A stretch of 64,000 nt of DNA from positions 124,001 to 188,000 of the forward strand of contig NZ_FOGO01000003.1 in assembly GCF_900111245.1 (NCBI RefSeq), in the 5' to 3' direction. The notes beneath the pieces are model-generated. The model was not told the DNA's origin. It was given only the letters and a program-made list of their open reading frames with translations, and did no database searches. Positions 52,501 through 59,482 of this stretch are shown here, piece after piece. Position 1 is the stretch's first letter; every line of letters begins with the position of its first letter. The DNA is from Streptomyces qinglanensis (GTDB lineage Bacteria > Actinomycetota > Actinomycetes > Streptomycetales > Streptomycetaceae). A program made the translations under genes and the position numbers.

Positions 52501-52721
52501 TGCGCGCTCTCGGCCTGGACTCGCTGATGTCGCTGGAGCTGCGCAACAAGCTCGAGGCGTTCCTGGGGGTGCGGCTGAGTCCGACGCTGCTGTGGAAGTA
52601 CGGCACCCTGGCCCGGCTCGGCCCGGCGCTGTCCGCGCTGGTGGAGGCGGAACCGGAGACCGGGCCGGGACCCCGCCCCTCGGCTGCCCCGGCTGCGTAC
52701 GAGGCGGGGGCCCATGGGTGA
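46503..52721 (+). CDS. Type I polyketide synthase, single fully reducing module
   Basis: 2072 residues. KS (~8-430): active Cys172 in [12 protein letters not shown] and the two His in EAHGTGT and KTNIGHLE. AT (~533-840): GQGAQW, nucleophile in VVGHSQGEIAAATVAG, then YGSH. DH (~905-1190): HRVHGTVLFP and HPVLWDGVLQ. ER (~1380-1690): VHSATGGLGLAAL. KR (~1705-1880): ITGGLGALGMSL, with catalytic Tyr in QAAYAAANSS. ACP (~1985-2050): carrier Ser in LGLDSLMSLEL. All domains look intact. One stand-alone module suggests iterative use to build a saturated chain. The KS begins directly at the N-terminus and there is no thioesterase domain; the next gene provides one. GGAGG precedes ATG 46503. Confidence 0.96.
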   Translation: MSDADSDAVAVVGMAGRFPKAPDTETFWELLIRGGDAVGPVPPERWDPAEVFDATREIQRVGAFLEDIDAFDPGFFTISPREAEVLDPQQRLMLETTWRALEDAGAPAAGLRGSRTGVYVGGLWHDYELLRKDRGAAVTQHSIVGNSLDIVSSRVSYHLGLTGPSLTVMSSCSSSLVAVHQACQALRSGEIEGALVGGSNLMLTPEVTVGLTHFGGLSPTGRCHAFGADADGFVRGEGVAVVYLKRLADALRAGDRIRAVVAASAVNNDGGGESLVTPHPAAQRDLLRGVYASGRIPLDRLAYVEAHGTGTARGDAAEAQALGEVLGAARPGRALHIGSVKTNIGHLEPAAGLAGLVKAVLALEHGTVPPSLHAQQPNPAIDFAGLNLAVARDPLPLEPGSFLGVNSFGWGGTNAHAVVTTPQAATAQPPARAAHPAPVRAPEEESPTAPEAPGATARPEADEPFLLPVSGHTPQALEERTRGIREQLAAGTSAPELARAMAWHRDHFAERRALLGPGLAEVARGRAGRRGKVAFVFPGQGAQWTGMGAGLYGHDAAFTRAMDRCARALAPHAPRDVREMVTGGPPPRDVAEVQPALWAMSVSLAAAWRAAGVEPDVVVGHSQGEIAAATVAGVLSPEDGALVVCRRSDLLREIAGGGRMLAVDLAPDAARQAVEGFEGLVEPAVYNGPRSCVLSGDADSVLLLREILEADGVFCRLVDVDYGSHSPQVDPLVPRIREALAAVAPGPADTPLFSTVDLTWLDGPEADARYWAGNLRRPVRFAEAVDTLIDEDVTHLVEVSPHPGLGAALRQLAEERPEPPVVLGTLRRDEGERIDLIRAFGEAYVSGLPALGPRPARRPDAVPPPYPFQRERYWVAPGRHSGVRSGRLALAEVPSTAVGAWEGAVELDTGTHPWLADHRVHGTVLFPAGGFLALLHQALHGGARAAGSAGQGTPVLRDVELTGALPVGEDPVRTALVWRPGPGDSGVLEVRSREAAATGSAPGADAGAGSGWTRHCRATASRGGAAPTGGFPEHLLEAPPLEADVFYRDCAAKGLDYGPAFRPVVGGHIAEAVSSAGREALVRLELPPGSRSGTLSGTPHPVLWDGVLQAALVVCDGPVLPRRVRRAAVALTDADEMWVHAGPGADGGVDLALFDTGRRPLGRLEGVLLAALPGGAGSPAETGRLTYRMRFVPRERPAVPAAEPGGTAAEPGGASEAGGLPGRVVARGRPGVLPDATGQDLAGADTVVFVAPEEGRGGLLELAALVRRCADENPSVRLAVVVRRGDPDAGLYPGFVAVVQAEYPQFGTRLIETDTFGADLVAELAAAEDRVVLSGGERLVGERVSGGAPAADPPWRTGSGTQPFRLGTPRPGDLSALGARPLERPRPGPGQVEVAVEAASLNFIDVMKAMGVYPDASADRDLLGLDCAGTVTAVGPGVGTVAVGERVAACGFGVLASHALVEARHTARIPRELTAVQAAALPMVLVTAWHALMEVARLEPGETVLVHSATGGLGLAALHVARLAGAEVLATAGTEEKREQLRTWGVEHVFDSRTLEWAEGVRAATRGRGVDVVLNSLPGAAIPLGLEALAEDGRFVEAGKRDIHQDTSIGLGAFRKAVSFTAVDIAGLLRRRPERFASLLATVWGRVTGGELLPLPVREMPFTEAQDAFRTLSRGQHIGKLVLTGPAGSGTVTVAPQPLPEGRFRASGSYLITGGLGALGMSLAEHLAASGAGALALVGRSAPRDPARVEALRERGVRVGVWSADVADEARMRTVLAEVRAQLPPLRGVFHAAGVLADATVANLDCALLTRALRPKADGARVLHELTEGDALDVFVLFSSAAAFVGTAGQAAYAAANSSLDALAAERRAAGLPALSVQWGPVSGAGLAAGAGRGDRLAARGLGSLPAEVCWQALRRYLEADEVQVACLDLDPQRWLESYPAAAALASWQPLAGTGGTVAPTELRSIPAGRRRDVVEAEVRRTAAAVLRLAPEKLPHDVPLRALGLDSLMSLELRNKLEAFLGVRLSPTLLWKYGTLARLGPALSALVEAEPETGPGPRPSAAPAAYEAGAHG

Positions 52722-53157
52722 CCGGCCGGTCCTCGGACCCGCGGAGATCCGCGAACTGATCACCGAATACCTGCCCGATCCGCCGGGTGTCGATCTCCTC
52801 GACGTCGGGCCCGGCGGGCTGGTGTTCGCCGCCGGCCCGGCGGGCCTCGCGGTGCGGCCCGGTGGCACCGTCTCCGGGCCCGCCCTGTTCGGGTTCGCGG
52901 ATGTGGCGGGCTATCTGACGGTCAACGCCTATCTGGGCAGGACCCCGTCGGCGATGCTCACCTCCAGCAGCATCAGCTTCTTGGAGGCCACCGAGCCGGA
53001 GCGGCTGCACGCGCGCGTCGCTCCCGAGCGGATCGGCCGGCGTACGGCGGTCGTCTCGGCACGGGTCGAGAGCCCCGAGGGCTGTCCCGTCGCCCTGGCC
53101 ACGCTGCACTTCGCGTTTCCGGGGAGGAGGAACCGGCCCGGCGCGGATGCGCGTTGA
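52714..53157 (+). CDS. Hotdog-fold thioesterase (PaaI family)
   Basis: 147 residues: VRPGGTVSGPALFGFADVAG, then LTVNAYLGRTPSAMLTSSS and HARVAPERIGRRTAVVSARV. This is the PaaI/YbgC-type hotdog pattern, with the catalytic Asp in GFADVAG. The gene overlaps the PKS by 8 bases, so it is probably the chain-releasing or editing thioesterase for the PKS product. A 47-base gap separates it from the convergent KS gene. Confidence 0.88.
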   Translation: MGDRPVLGPAEIRELITEYLPDPPGVDLLDVGPGGLVFAAGPAGLAVRPGGTVSGPALFGFADVAGYLTVNAYLGRTPSAMLTSSSISFLEATEPERLHARVAPERIGRRTAVVSARVESPEGCPVALATLHFAFPGRRNRPGADAR

Positions 53158-53204
53158 GCGCGGACCCCCGCGGGGCAGCGCGCCGTACGAGGGTGGGCCG
53201 CGGT

Positions 53205-54974
53205 TCAGCGGCTGGAGTAGGTCGTCCGCTCCCACGGGTAGCCCGGCAACGCGGTCATGCTCGCGCGGGCCGGAGGATCCTGGACTGCGCCGTCCGCGCC
53301 GCCGGGCGGGGGACGCTCGGCGTCCTCCAGCATCCGTACCCGCGGGTGGTCCCGGCCCGCCGCGAGCGCGCGCAGCGCGTCGGCGGCCTCCTCGGCGCCG
53401 GCGGCGGTGATCCAGGCGGCCTGCCGCAGGCGGGTGCGGCCGTGGTTCGCGGTCGCGGCGAAGGCGGCGTATCCGCCCCCGGCGGACGCGGCGTCCCCGG
53501 TCTCGGCCAGTCGTCGCGCGTACCCGCCCGCCAGGGTGCGCAGGGCCGCTTCGGTGTGCGCGTACACCGGGAACCCACCGGCCGGCGCGGGGGCCGGTGC
53601 GGCCGCGGCGGTGGGGCGGGAGAGGACGAGGTGCGCGTTGGTGCCGCTCATCCCGAAGGAGCTGACGGCCGCGCAACGGCCCGCGGACGGCTCCCAGGGC
53701 CGGGTCCCGGTCGGTACCGTCAGACCGCTGCCGTCCAGGCGGATGCGGGGGTTGAGCGTCTCGAAGTGGGCCTGGCGCGGGATCTGCCGCCGCTCCAGGC
53801 AGAGCAGCGCCTTGATCAGGCCCAGGATCCCGGCGGCGGACTCGGCATGGCCGAGGTTCGCCTTGACCGATCCGACATGCCAGGTGCGCCCCGGCGAGTC
53901 CAGGACGGCCCGGGCGGCCTCCAGTTCGATCGGGTCGCCCAGCGGGGTGCCGGTGCCGTGCGCCTCCAGGTAGCCGATGTCGGCACCGGTGAGACCGGCC
54001 GCGGTGAGGACGCCCTCGATCAGGGTCTGCTGGGCCAGTACGTTGGGGGCGGTGAACCCGGAGGAGCGGCCGTCCTGGTTGACCCCGCTGCCCTCGATCA
54101 CCCCGAGGATCCGGTCGCCGTCGCGCTCGGCGTCGGCCAGCCGCTTGAGCACCACCACCCCGGCGCCCTCGCCCCGGACGAACCCGTTGGCGCGCGCGTC
54201 GAAGGGGCGGCACCGGCCGTCGGGCGAGAGTGCCTCGGTGCGCTGGATCTCCGCCGTGGAGCGGGGTGCGAGCACCAGGTTGACACCGCCGGCGACGGCC
54301 ACGTCGCAGTCCCCGGCGGCCAGCGCCCGGCAGGCCGTGTGCACCGCGACCAGCGACGACGAGCACGCGGTGTCCAGTGCCAGGGCGGGGCCCCGCAGGC
54401 CGAGGGTGTAGGCGAGCCGGCCGGCGGCGAAGCAGTGGCCGTTGCCGATCAGCCAGGAGGCGTTGGGCTCGCCCTCGTCCCACAGCCGGTGGTCCTGGCC
54501 GGTGATGCCGACATAGACACCGGTGCGCTCGGCGACGTCCTCCGGTGGCAGTGCGGCGTCCTCGAACGCCTCCCACACCACTTCCAGCAGCAGCCGGTGC
54601 TGCGGGTCGAGGCTGCGCGCCTCGCGCGGGGAGATGCCGAAGAACCGGGCGTCGAAGCCGAGGACGTCGGGCAGATAGCCGCCGCGGGTCAGCAGCCCTT
54701 CCCAGCCGCCGGGGAAGGCGCGGCGGCGCTGCTCGGGGAGCTCGCCCACCAGGTCCTGCCCGGCCGCGAGCGCCTGCCAGTAGGTGTCGCGGTCGGTGAT
54801 GCCGCCGGGGGCGCGCAGGCCGGTGCCGACGACTGCCGTCCGCTGCGCTCCCCGCAGGGCGGCCAGTTCGCCGCGCAGGGCGCGGATCGTCTCCATGGCG
54901 CGGCGCAGCGGTCCGGCGGGGGCCTCCGCGGCCGCGCCGGGCGCGGGTCCGTCCGACTGCTGGGAAGTTGGCAT
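53205..54974 (-). CDS. Stand-alone type I-like ketosynthase
   Basis: 589 residues. The start is docking-like ([20 protein letters not shown]), then [21 protein letters not shown] begins the KS. Catalytic residues are [24 protein letters not shown] and [12 protein letters not shown]. After the KS is a post-KS linker, about 100 residues, ending near [14 protein letters not shown], the sequence normally found just after an AT in PKS modules; the AT itself is missing. It is read opposite to its neighbours and shares a 259-base divergent region with the diiron gene. It may prime or extend chains in trans. Confidence 0.93.
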   Translation of the reverse strand: MPTSQQSDGPAPGAAAEAPAGPLRRAMETIRALRGELAALRGAQRTAVVGTGLRAPGGITDRDTYWQALAAGQDLVGELPEQRRRAFPGGWEGLLTRGGYLPDVLGFDARFFGISPREARSLDPQHRLLLEVVWEAFEDAALPPEDVAERTGVYVGITGQDHRLWDEGEPNASWLIGNGHCFAAGRLAYTLGLRGPALALDTACSSSLVAVHTACRALAAGDCDVAVAGGVNLVLAPRSTAEIQRTEALSPDGRCRPFDARANGFVRGEGAGVVVLKRLADAERDGDRILGVIEGSGVNQDGRSSGFTAPNVLAQQTLIEGVLTAAGLTGADIGYLEAHGTGTPLGDPIELEAARAVLDSPGRTWHVGSVKANLGHAESAAGILGLIKALLCLERRQIPRQAHFETLNPRIRLDGSGLTVPTGTRPWEPSAGRCAAVSSFGMSGTNAHLVLSRPTAAAAPAPAPAGGFPVYAHTEAALRTLAGGYARRLAETGDAASAGGGYAAFAATANHGRTRLRQAAWITAAGAEEAADALRALAAGRDHPRVRMLEDAERPPPGGADGAVQDPPARASMTALPGYPWERTTYSSR

Positions 54975-55233
54975 CGGGCGCGACGCTAGCAGGTGGCGAC
55001 GGCGGTTCCAGCCCCGCACCGGAGAATCGAACTCCCTTGGCACAGCGTGCAGTTGCATCAGAACATCCACAGCGCGGCCCTGGATGTCAAGGCTGTTCCT
55101 GGCAGCGTGCGTTGTGGCACTGTGTGCTTGAGGGACAACGGGGGGTCGGTTCGGGCCGTGCGCCGCGCCGTGCGGCTGTCGCGATCGTGCTGCTTCCCGC
55201 ACGTCGGCACGAGGCAGAGCTGAGAGGTCGCTG

Positions 55234-55953
55234 ATGACGATCGCGGTCCTGGACGACGAAGAAGTCGTGGTACGCACCCCGGACGAGTTCCACCGGATGC
55301 CCCGCGACTACCAGAAGATGCTGATCAGCCAGGTCACCATCAACACCGAGGGCGAGCTCTCGGGCGGTGACGACTATGTACAGATGTTCCTGCCGCTGGC
55401 GCCGGACGCCGAGGAGCGCCAGGTGTGCGCGGAGCGGGCCGCCGAGGAGTACGACCACTACAAGATCGGCAAACGGGTGCTGGCCGACCTCGGCATCGAC
55501 ACCACCTACATGGAGACCCAGGCGGTCTCCGAGCGGATGCTGTTCGCGGACGAGCGGATGCACACCTGCACCACGTGGGCCGAGCGGGGGGTGTACTCCT
55601 ACATCGGCGAGGAGACCGCCATGGTGATGCTGCGCGAGTTCGCGGAGAGCAGCTACAAGCCGTGGGCGGAGGCCGTCCGCACGATCATCCTGGACGAGAA
55701 GATCCATATCGCGCACGGTGCGCGGGTCTGCCGCAACCTCGCGGCCACCGAGGAGGGCCGCACCGAACTGCAGGCCGCCCTGGACCGGTTGTGGCCGATG
55801 TTCGTGGGCATCTTCGGCAGCGCGAACACCAAACGCTCGAAGCTGGCGGTGCGCTACGGGCTGCGCAGGACGACCAACGGCGAGGCGATCGAGCAGTGGC
55901 GGCAGAAGGTCGGTCCGCGCGTCGCCAACCTGGGCCTGCGCGTGCCGGAATGA
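55234..55953 (+). CDS. Ferritin-like diiron protein (PaaA/PaaC-like)
   Basis: 239 residues. Two ExxH pairs form a four-helix diiron site: EYDH (in AAEEYDHYKIGK) and EKIH (in LDEKIHIAHG), with further Glu in YIGEETAMVMLREF. The family includes phenylacetyl-CoA epoxidase subunits, so O2-dependent hydroxylation, epoxidation or desaturation of an acyl thioester is likely. No ferredoxin-type reductase lies nearby; electrons must come from elsewhere. It begins the rightward diiron/rSAM/ACP/KS/ENR set. Its ATG follows the divergent region with the stand-alone KS. Confidence 0.85.
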   Translation: MTIAVLDDEEVVVRTPDEFHRMPRDYQKMLISQVTINTEGELSGGDDYVQMFLPLAPDAEERQVCAERAAEEYDHYKIGKRVLADLGIDTTYMETQAVSERMLFADERMHTCTTWAERGVYSYIGEETAMVMLREFAESSYKPWAEAVRTIILDEKIHIAHGARVCRNLAATEEGRTELQAALDRLWPMFVGIFGSANTKRSKLAVRYGLRRTTNGEAIEQWRQKVGPRVANLGLRVPE

Positions 55954-55967
55954 GCCGGGAGGCAGCC

Positions 55968-57080
55968 ATGACCACAGCAGTACACATCACCCCGCGCCCG
56001 CCCTCCCGCGCGGAGGCCAAGGCTCGGCTGCGGGGGTATCTCGCGGACCGCCCGGACCTCGCGGCCCGGCTGAAGGACGTGCGCAGGATGGGGACCCGGG
56101 TGCGCGGGTGCGAGGTGCATCTGACGACCGCCTGCAACATCCGCTGCAAGGGCTGCTGGTATTTCGAGGGCGGCTTCGACACGGCGGTCCGGGAGACCTC
56201 CGACCCCGGCCTGATCCGCGCCTTCGCGGAGAAGCTCGCCACGGACGGGGTCACCCAGGCGACGCTCATCGGCGGCGAGCCGACCCTGGTGCTGGACCGG
56301 GTGCGCCCCTTCGTCGAACATCTGCCGTACCTGACGATCTCCACCAACGGGCTGCGGCCGCTGCCGATGGACGGTTTCGAGAACGTGGCCGTCGGCATCA
56401 GCCTGTTCGGCGGCGGGCCGCTGGACGACGAGCTGCGGGCGCACCGGCCCAACGGCTCCTCGTTCACCGGTCTGTTCGAGAAGGCGCTGGGACACTACCG
56501 GGACGACCCCCGGGTCACGTTCGTCTTCGCCCTCTCGGAGGAGGGGCTGCCCCACATCGAGCCGACCGTGCGGGCGATCCGGGACAACGGCAACCAGGTC
56601 ACCTTCAACTTCTACAGCGAGCACGGCTCGGACAGCCCGCTGCGGATCGAGGACGAGCAACGGACGCTCGCCGAGGCGCTGCGGGTCGCCGAGGCGTATC
56701 CGGAGGCCGTGGTCGCGCACCCGTACTTCATCGAGACGCTGATCACCGGGCGCACCCACTGGGGCGGCCGGTTCGGCTACGACGTGTGCCCCAGCATCAG
56801 CGTCGACCTGCCGGAGCACGAGCAGCGCGTGGCCAACGGCAATCCGGTGCTGGACGGTTTCGCCGTGTACGGCGCCGACTACGAGACGCTGCAGTTCTGC
56901 TGCACCTCGGGCGACTGCGACGGCTGCCGCGACAGCCAGGCCGTCTACAGCTGGCTGATGGTCAGCTTCCACTGGTTCCTCGACAGCGTGCAGCGGTTGG
57001 AGACCTGGCTGGACCTCGCCGAGAGCTACTGGCGCCAGTGGTACTGGGCGCAGTCGCACGCCCCCGCTTTCGCCCGCTGA
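55968..57080 (+). CDS. Radical SAM enzyme with a Cys-rich C-terminal region
   Basis: 370 residues. The canonical CxxxCxxC reads CNIRCKGCW near residue 57, preceded by an N-terminal helical stretch, and followed by GGEPTLVLD (the GGE SAM-binding motif) and a TIM-barrel core. The C-terminal part (CPSISVD, then CCTSGDCDGCRD) provides extra Cys suited to an auxiliary Fe-S cluster, as in SPASM-type proteins. GGGAGG precedes ATG 55968; an ATG at 55950 overlaps the diiron stop. It is paired with the diiron gene and presumably acts on a related acyl substrate. The chemistry cannot be assigned. Confidence 0.9.
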   Translation: MTTAVHITPRPPSRAEAKARLRGYLADRPDLAARLKDVRRMGTRVRGCEVHLTTACNIRCKGCWYFEGGFDTAVRETSDPGLIRAFAEKLATDGVTQATLIGGEPTLVLDRVRPFVEHLPYLTISTNGLRPLPMDGFENVAVGISLFGGGPLDDELRAHRPNGSSFTGLFEKALGHYRDDPRVTFVFALSEEGLPHIEPTVRAIRDNGNQVTFNFYSEHGSDSPLRIEDEQRTLAEALRVAEAYPEAVVAHPYFIETLITGRTHWGGRFGYDVCPSISVDLPEHEQRVANGNPVLDGFAVYGADYETLQFCCTSGDCDGCRDSQAVYSWLMVSFHWFLDSVQRLETWLDLAESYWRQWYWAQSHAPAFAR

Positions 57081-57146
57081 ACCCTGGTGCGCCGTCCCGC
57101 AGCGCGCCGCCCCCGTCACAGCACCGCACCACACAGAGGAGCAGCC

Positions 57147-57395
57147 ATGTCCGCACCCGTCACCGTCGAGGCCGTACGGGACCTGATCCGCACGGAGCTG
57201 GTCGACTCCGGAGTCGAGGAGGAGACCCTCACGTCCGACGCCAGGTTCGACGACCTCGACATCGACTCGCTCGACGCCGCGGAGCTGATGTCGACCCTCA
57301 AGCGGGAGTACGGCGTCACCATCCCGCGCCCCGAGCTGGCCGAGGTCACCGTGGACCAGCTCGCCCGGCGGGTCGTGGAAGCGGCCGCGCGTTGA
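57147..57395 (+). CDS. Acyl carrier protein
   Basis: 82 residues with the phosphopantetheine Ser in DLDIDSLDAAELMSTLK. The size and acidic first helix are typical of discrete type II ACPs. GAGGAG precedes ATG 57147. Its stop overlaps the TTG start of the FabF-like KS. It is the likely carrier on which the diiron, radical SAM, KS and ENR proteins work. Confidence 0.94.
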   Translation: MSAPVTVEAVRDLIRTELVDSGVEEETLTSDARFDDLDIDSLDAAELMSTLKREYGVTIPRPELAEVTVDQLARRVVEAAAR

Positions 57396-58564
57396 CGGTC
57401 GCGGTCGCCGTCACCGGCGTCGGCGCGGTCACCCCGCTCGGCGTCGGCGCCGCCCGGCTCGTCTCGCGGCTGGTCGCGGGCGGAACCGGGATCGACGGCG
57501 GTGAGGCGCGGTGCACGGATTTCGACGCGCGCGACCACCTGACGGCACGCGACCGCAAGCGGAACGCCCGGTTCGCACAGTTCGCCCTCGTCGCCGCCGA
57601 CGAGGCGGTGCGGCAGGCGGGCTGGGACGACGGACTCCCCTACCCGGCCGAGGACGTCCGCTGCGTGATCGGCAGCGGACTGGGCGGCGGCCCCGAGATC
57701 CTCGCGGCGCGGACGGCGAGCCCGCTGACGGTACCGCTGATGATGCCCAACAGCGCCGCAGCGAGCCTCAGCCGCCGCTACGGCATCCGCGGCGAGTCCT
57801 CCGCTCCCTCCGGGGCCTGTGCCGCCGGGGCCCAGGCCATCGGTCTCGCCGCCGGGGCGATCCGCCGGGGCGAGGCCCGGGCGGTGCTCGCCGGCGGTGC
57901 CGAGGCCGCCTGTGTGCCGCTGGTGCGGGAGTCCTTCGCACAGGCCGGTGCCCTCTCCCCCACCGGGCGCTGTGCCCCGTTCAGCGCGGACCGGGACGGC
58001 TTCGTGATGGGCGAGGGCGCGGGAGTCCTCGTCCTGGAGGACGCGGCCGGGGCCCGCGCCCGGGGCGCCCGCGTCCTGGGCCATGTCCGGGGCTACGGTG
58101 CGGGCTCCGACGCCCACCACGTCACCGCGCCGCCGCCGGACGGCGCACCGGCCGCGCACGCCGTCTCGCTGGCGCTGGCCGACGCCGGTGCCGCCCCCGA
58201 GGACCTGTGCTACCTCAACGCGCACGGCACCGGCACCCCGCTGAACGACGCGTCCGAGGTCCGCTCACTGGAGCTGGCCCTGGGCCAGGCCCTGCCGTCG
58301 GTTCCGCTCTCCTCCACCAAGGCCGCGACCGGCCACCTCTTCGGTGCGGGCGGCGCGGTGGAGGCCATCGTCACGCTGGCCGCGCTGCGCGACCGGCTCG
58401 CCCCGCCCACCCTCGGCCTGGCCGCACCCGACCCGGACCTGGGGCGGCTGGCCCACGTCCCCGCAGCCCGCGCGCTGAGCGCCGGGCCGGGCGGCTGGCT
58501 GGGGCTGTCGAACTCGCTGGGCTTCGGCGGCCACAACAGTGTGCTGGTCCTGGAGGCGCCGTGA
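57392..58564 (+). CDS. FabF-like beta-ketoacyl-ACP synthase
   Basis: 390 residues. The catalytic Cys is in PSGACAAGAQAIG, and the two His in [11 protein letters not shown] and STKAATGHLFGA. The start is a TTG (57392) overlapping the ACP stop as TTGA; no ATG or GTG stands in frame at the N-terminus. A C-terminal LGFGGHNSVLVL is typical. It is a decarboxylating elongation KS working on the neighbouring ACP. It shares TTGA/GTGA coupling with ACP and ENR. Confidence 0.94.
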   Translation: MTVAVAVTGVGAVTPLGVGAARLVSRLVAGGTGIDGGEARCTDFDARDHLTARDRKRNARFAQFALVAADEAVRQAGWDDGLPYPAEDVRCVIGSGLGGGPEILAARTASPLTVPLMMPNSAAASLSRRYGIRGESSAPSGACAAGAQAIGLAAGAIRRGEARAVLAGGAEAACVPLVRESFAQAGALSPTGRCAPFSADRDGFVMGEGAGVLVLEDAAGARARGARVLGHVRGYGAGSDAHHVTAPPPDGAPAAHAVSLALADAGAAPEDLCYLNAHGTGTPLNDASEVRSLELALGQALPSVPLSSTKAATGHLFGAGGAVEAIVTLAALRDRLAPPTLGLAAPDPDLGRLAHVPAARALSAGPGGWLGLSNSLGFGGHNSVLVLEAP

Positions 58565-59364
58565 GCACCTGCGACCTCACCGGCCGGCACTACCTGGTGA
58601 CCGGGGTGACCAACCAGGAGTCCATCGCCTGGCATGTGGCGGCCGCGCTGCAGCGCGCCGGCGCCGAGGTGGTGCTCAGCTCCTTCGGCCGCACGGCGCG
58701 GATCGCGCGCAAGGCCGCCGCCCGACTGCCCTGCGAGCCGGACGTGCTGGAGCTCGACGTCACCGACGAGGACGACTTCGCCCGCCTCGCCGAGGAGCTC
58801 CGCGGGCGGTGGGGCGCCCTGGACGGGGTGCTGCACAGCGTGGCGTACGCGCCCGCCGACGCGGTGAGCGGCGCCTTCCTGGAGACCCCGGCGGCCGGCG
58901 CGCTGCGGGGCTTCCAGGTCTCGGCCTATTCCCTGCAGCGCCTCGCGGCCGCCCTCGCGCCGCTGCTGACCGCCTCGGAACACGGGGGCAGCATCGTCGG
59001 AGTGACCGTGGACAGCTCCCGGGCCCTGCCCGGCTACGACTGGATGGGCGTCTTCAAATCGACGCTGGAGGCGGTCGCCCGCTATCTGGCCCTCCACCTG
59101 GGGCCGCACGGGGTGCGGGTCAACCTCGTCGCCGCGGGGCCGCTGGAGACGCTCTCCGCGCAGGGCATCGGCTCGTTCGAGGCGCTCGCCGAGCACTACG
59201 AGCGCTGGGCGCCGCTGGGCTGGGACCGCACCGATCCGGGGCAGGTCGTGGGCGCGGTGCTCTTCCTGCTCTCCGACCTCGCCGCGCACACCACCGGCCA
59301 GATCCTGCACGCCGACGGCGGGCTGCACGCCGTCGCGGGCGGAATCGGCGAACCCCCTCGGTGA
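58561..59364 (+). CDS. FabI/InhA-like enoyl-ACP reductase
   Basis: 267 residues. The short-chain dehydrogenase fold begins LTGRHYLVTGVTNQESIAWHV, then SVAYAP, and the Y-x6-K motif reads YDWMGVFKSTLE, as in InhA/FabI rather than the Y-x3-K of other SDRs. NADH-dependent reduction of enoyl-ACP is the expected reaction. GTG 58561 overlaps the KS stop (GTGA). No FabG or FabZ is in this set, so those steps must come from elsewhere. Confidence 0.93.
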   Translation: MSTCDLTGRHYLVTGVTNQESIAWHVAAALQRAGAEVVLSSFGRTARIARKAAARLPCEPDVLELDVTDEDDFARLAEELRGRWGALDGVLHSVAYAPADAVSGAFLETPAAGALRGFQVSAYSLQRLAAALAPLLTASEHGGSIVGVTVDSSRALPGYDWMGVFKSTLEAVARYLALHLGPHGVRVNLVAAGPLETLSAQGIGSFEALAEHYERWAPLGWDRTDPGQVVGAVLFLLSDLAAHTTGQILHADGGLHAVAGGIGEPPR

Positions 59365-59389
59365 CGTACCGCTTAACGGTCATTAACAT
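59361..59389 (+). promoter_or_regulatory. Promoter candidate ahead of the aminotransferase
   Basis: GTGACG (59361-59366) and TAACAT (59384-59389) are separated by 17 bases in the 118-base gap before the aminotransferase. A TTAAC direct repeat (59373-59377, 59383-59387) overlaps. The AT-rich patch stands out. It suggests the aminotransferase can be transcribed separately. Confidence 0.4.
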
Positions 59390-59482
59390 CGACCGGGTGA
59401 CGTCGGTGCGCGGCGTCGGCAGACACGAACATCGGCGGCGGTGCCCGCACCGCGACAGCCGCATCGGCGTAAGGAGTTGGCC

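Noticed and set aside
55030..55060. TGGCAC and TTGCA spaced like a sigma-54 promoter
   Set aside because: The spacing is wrong for -24/-12 elements and streptomycetes lack sigma-54.
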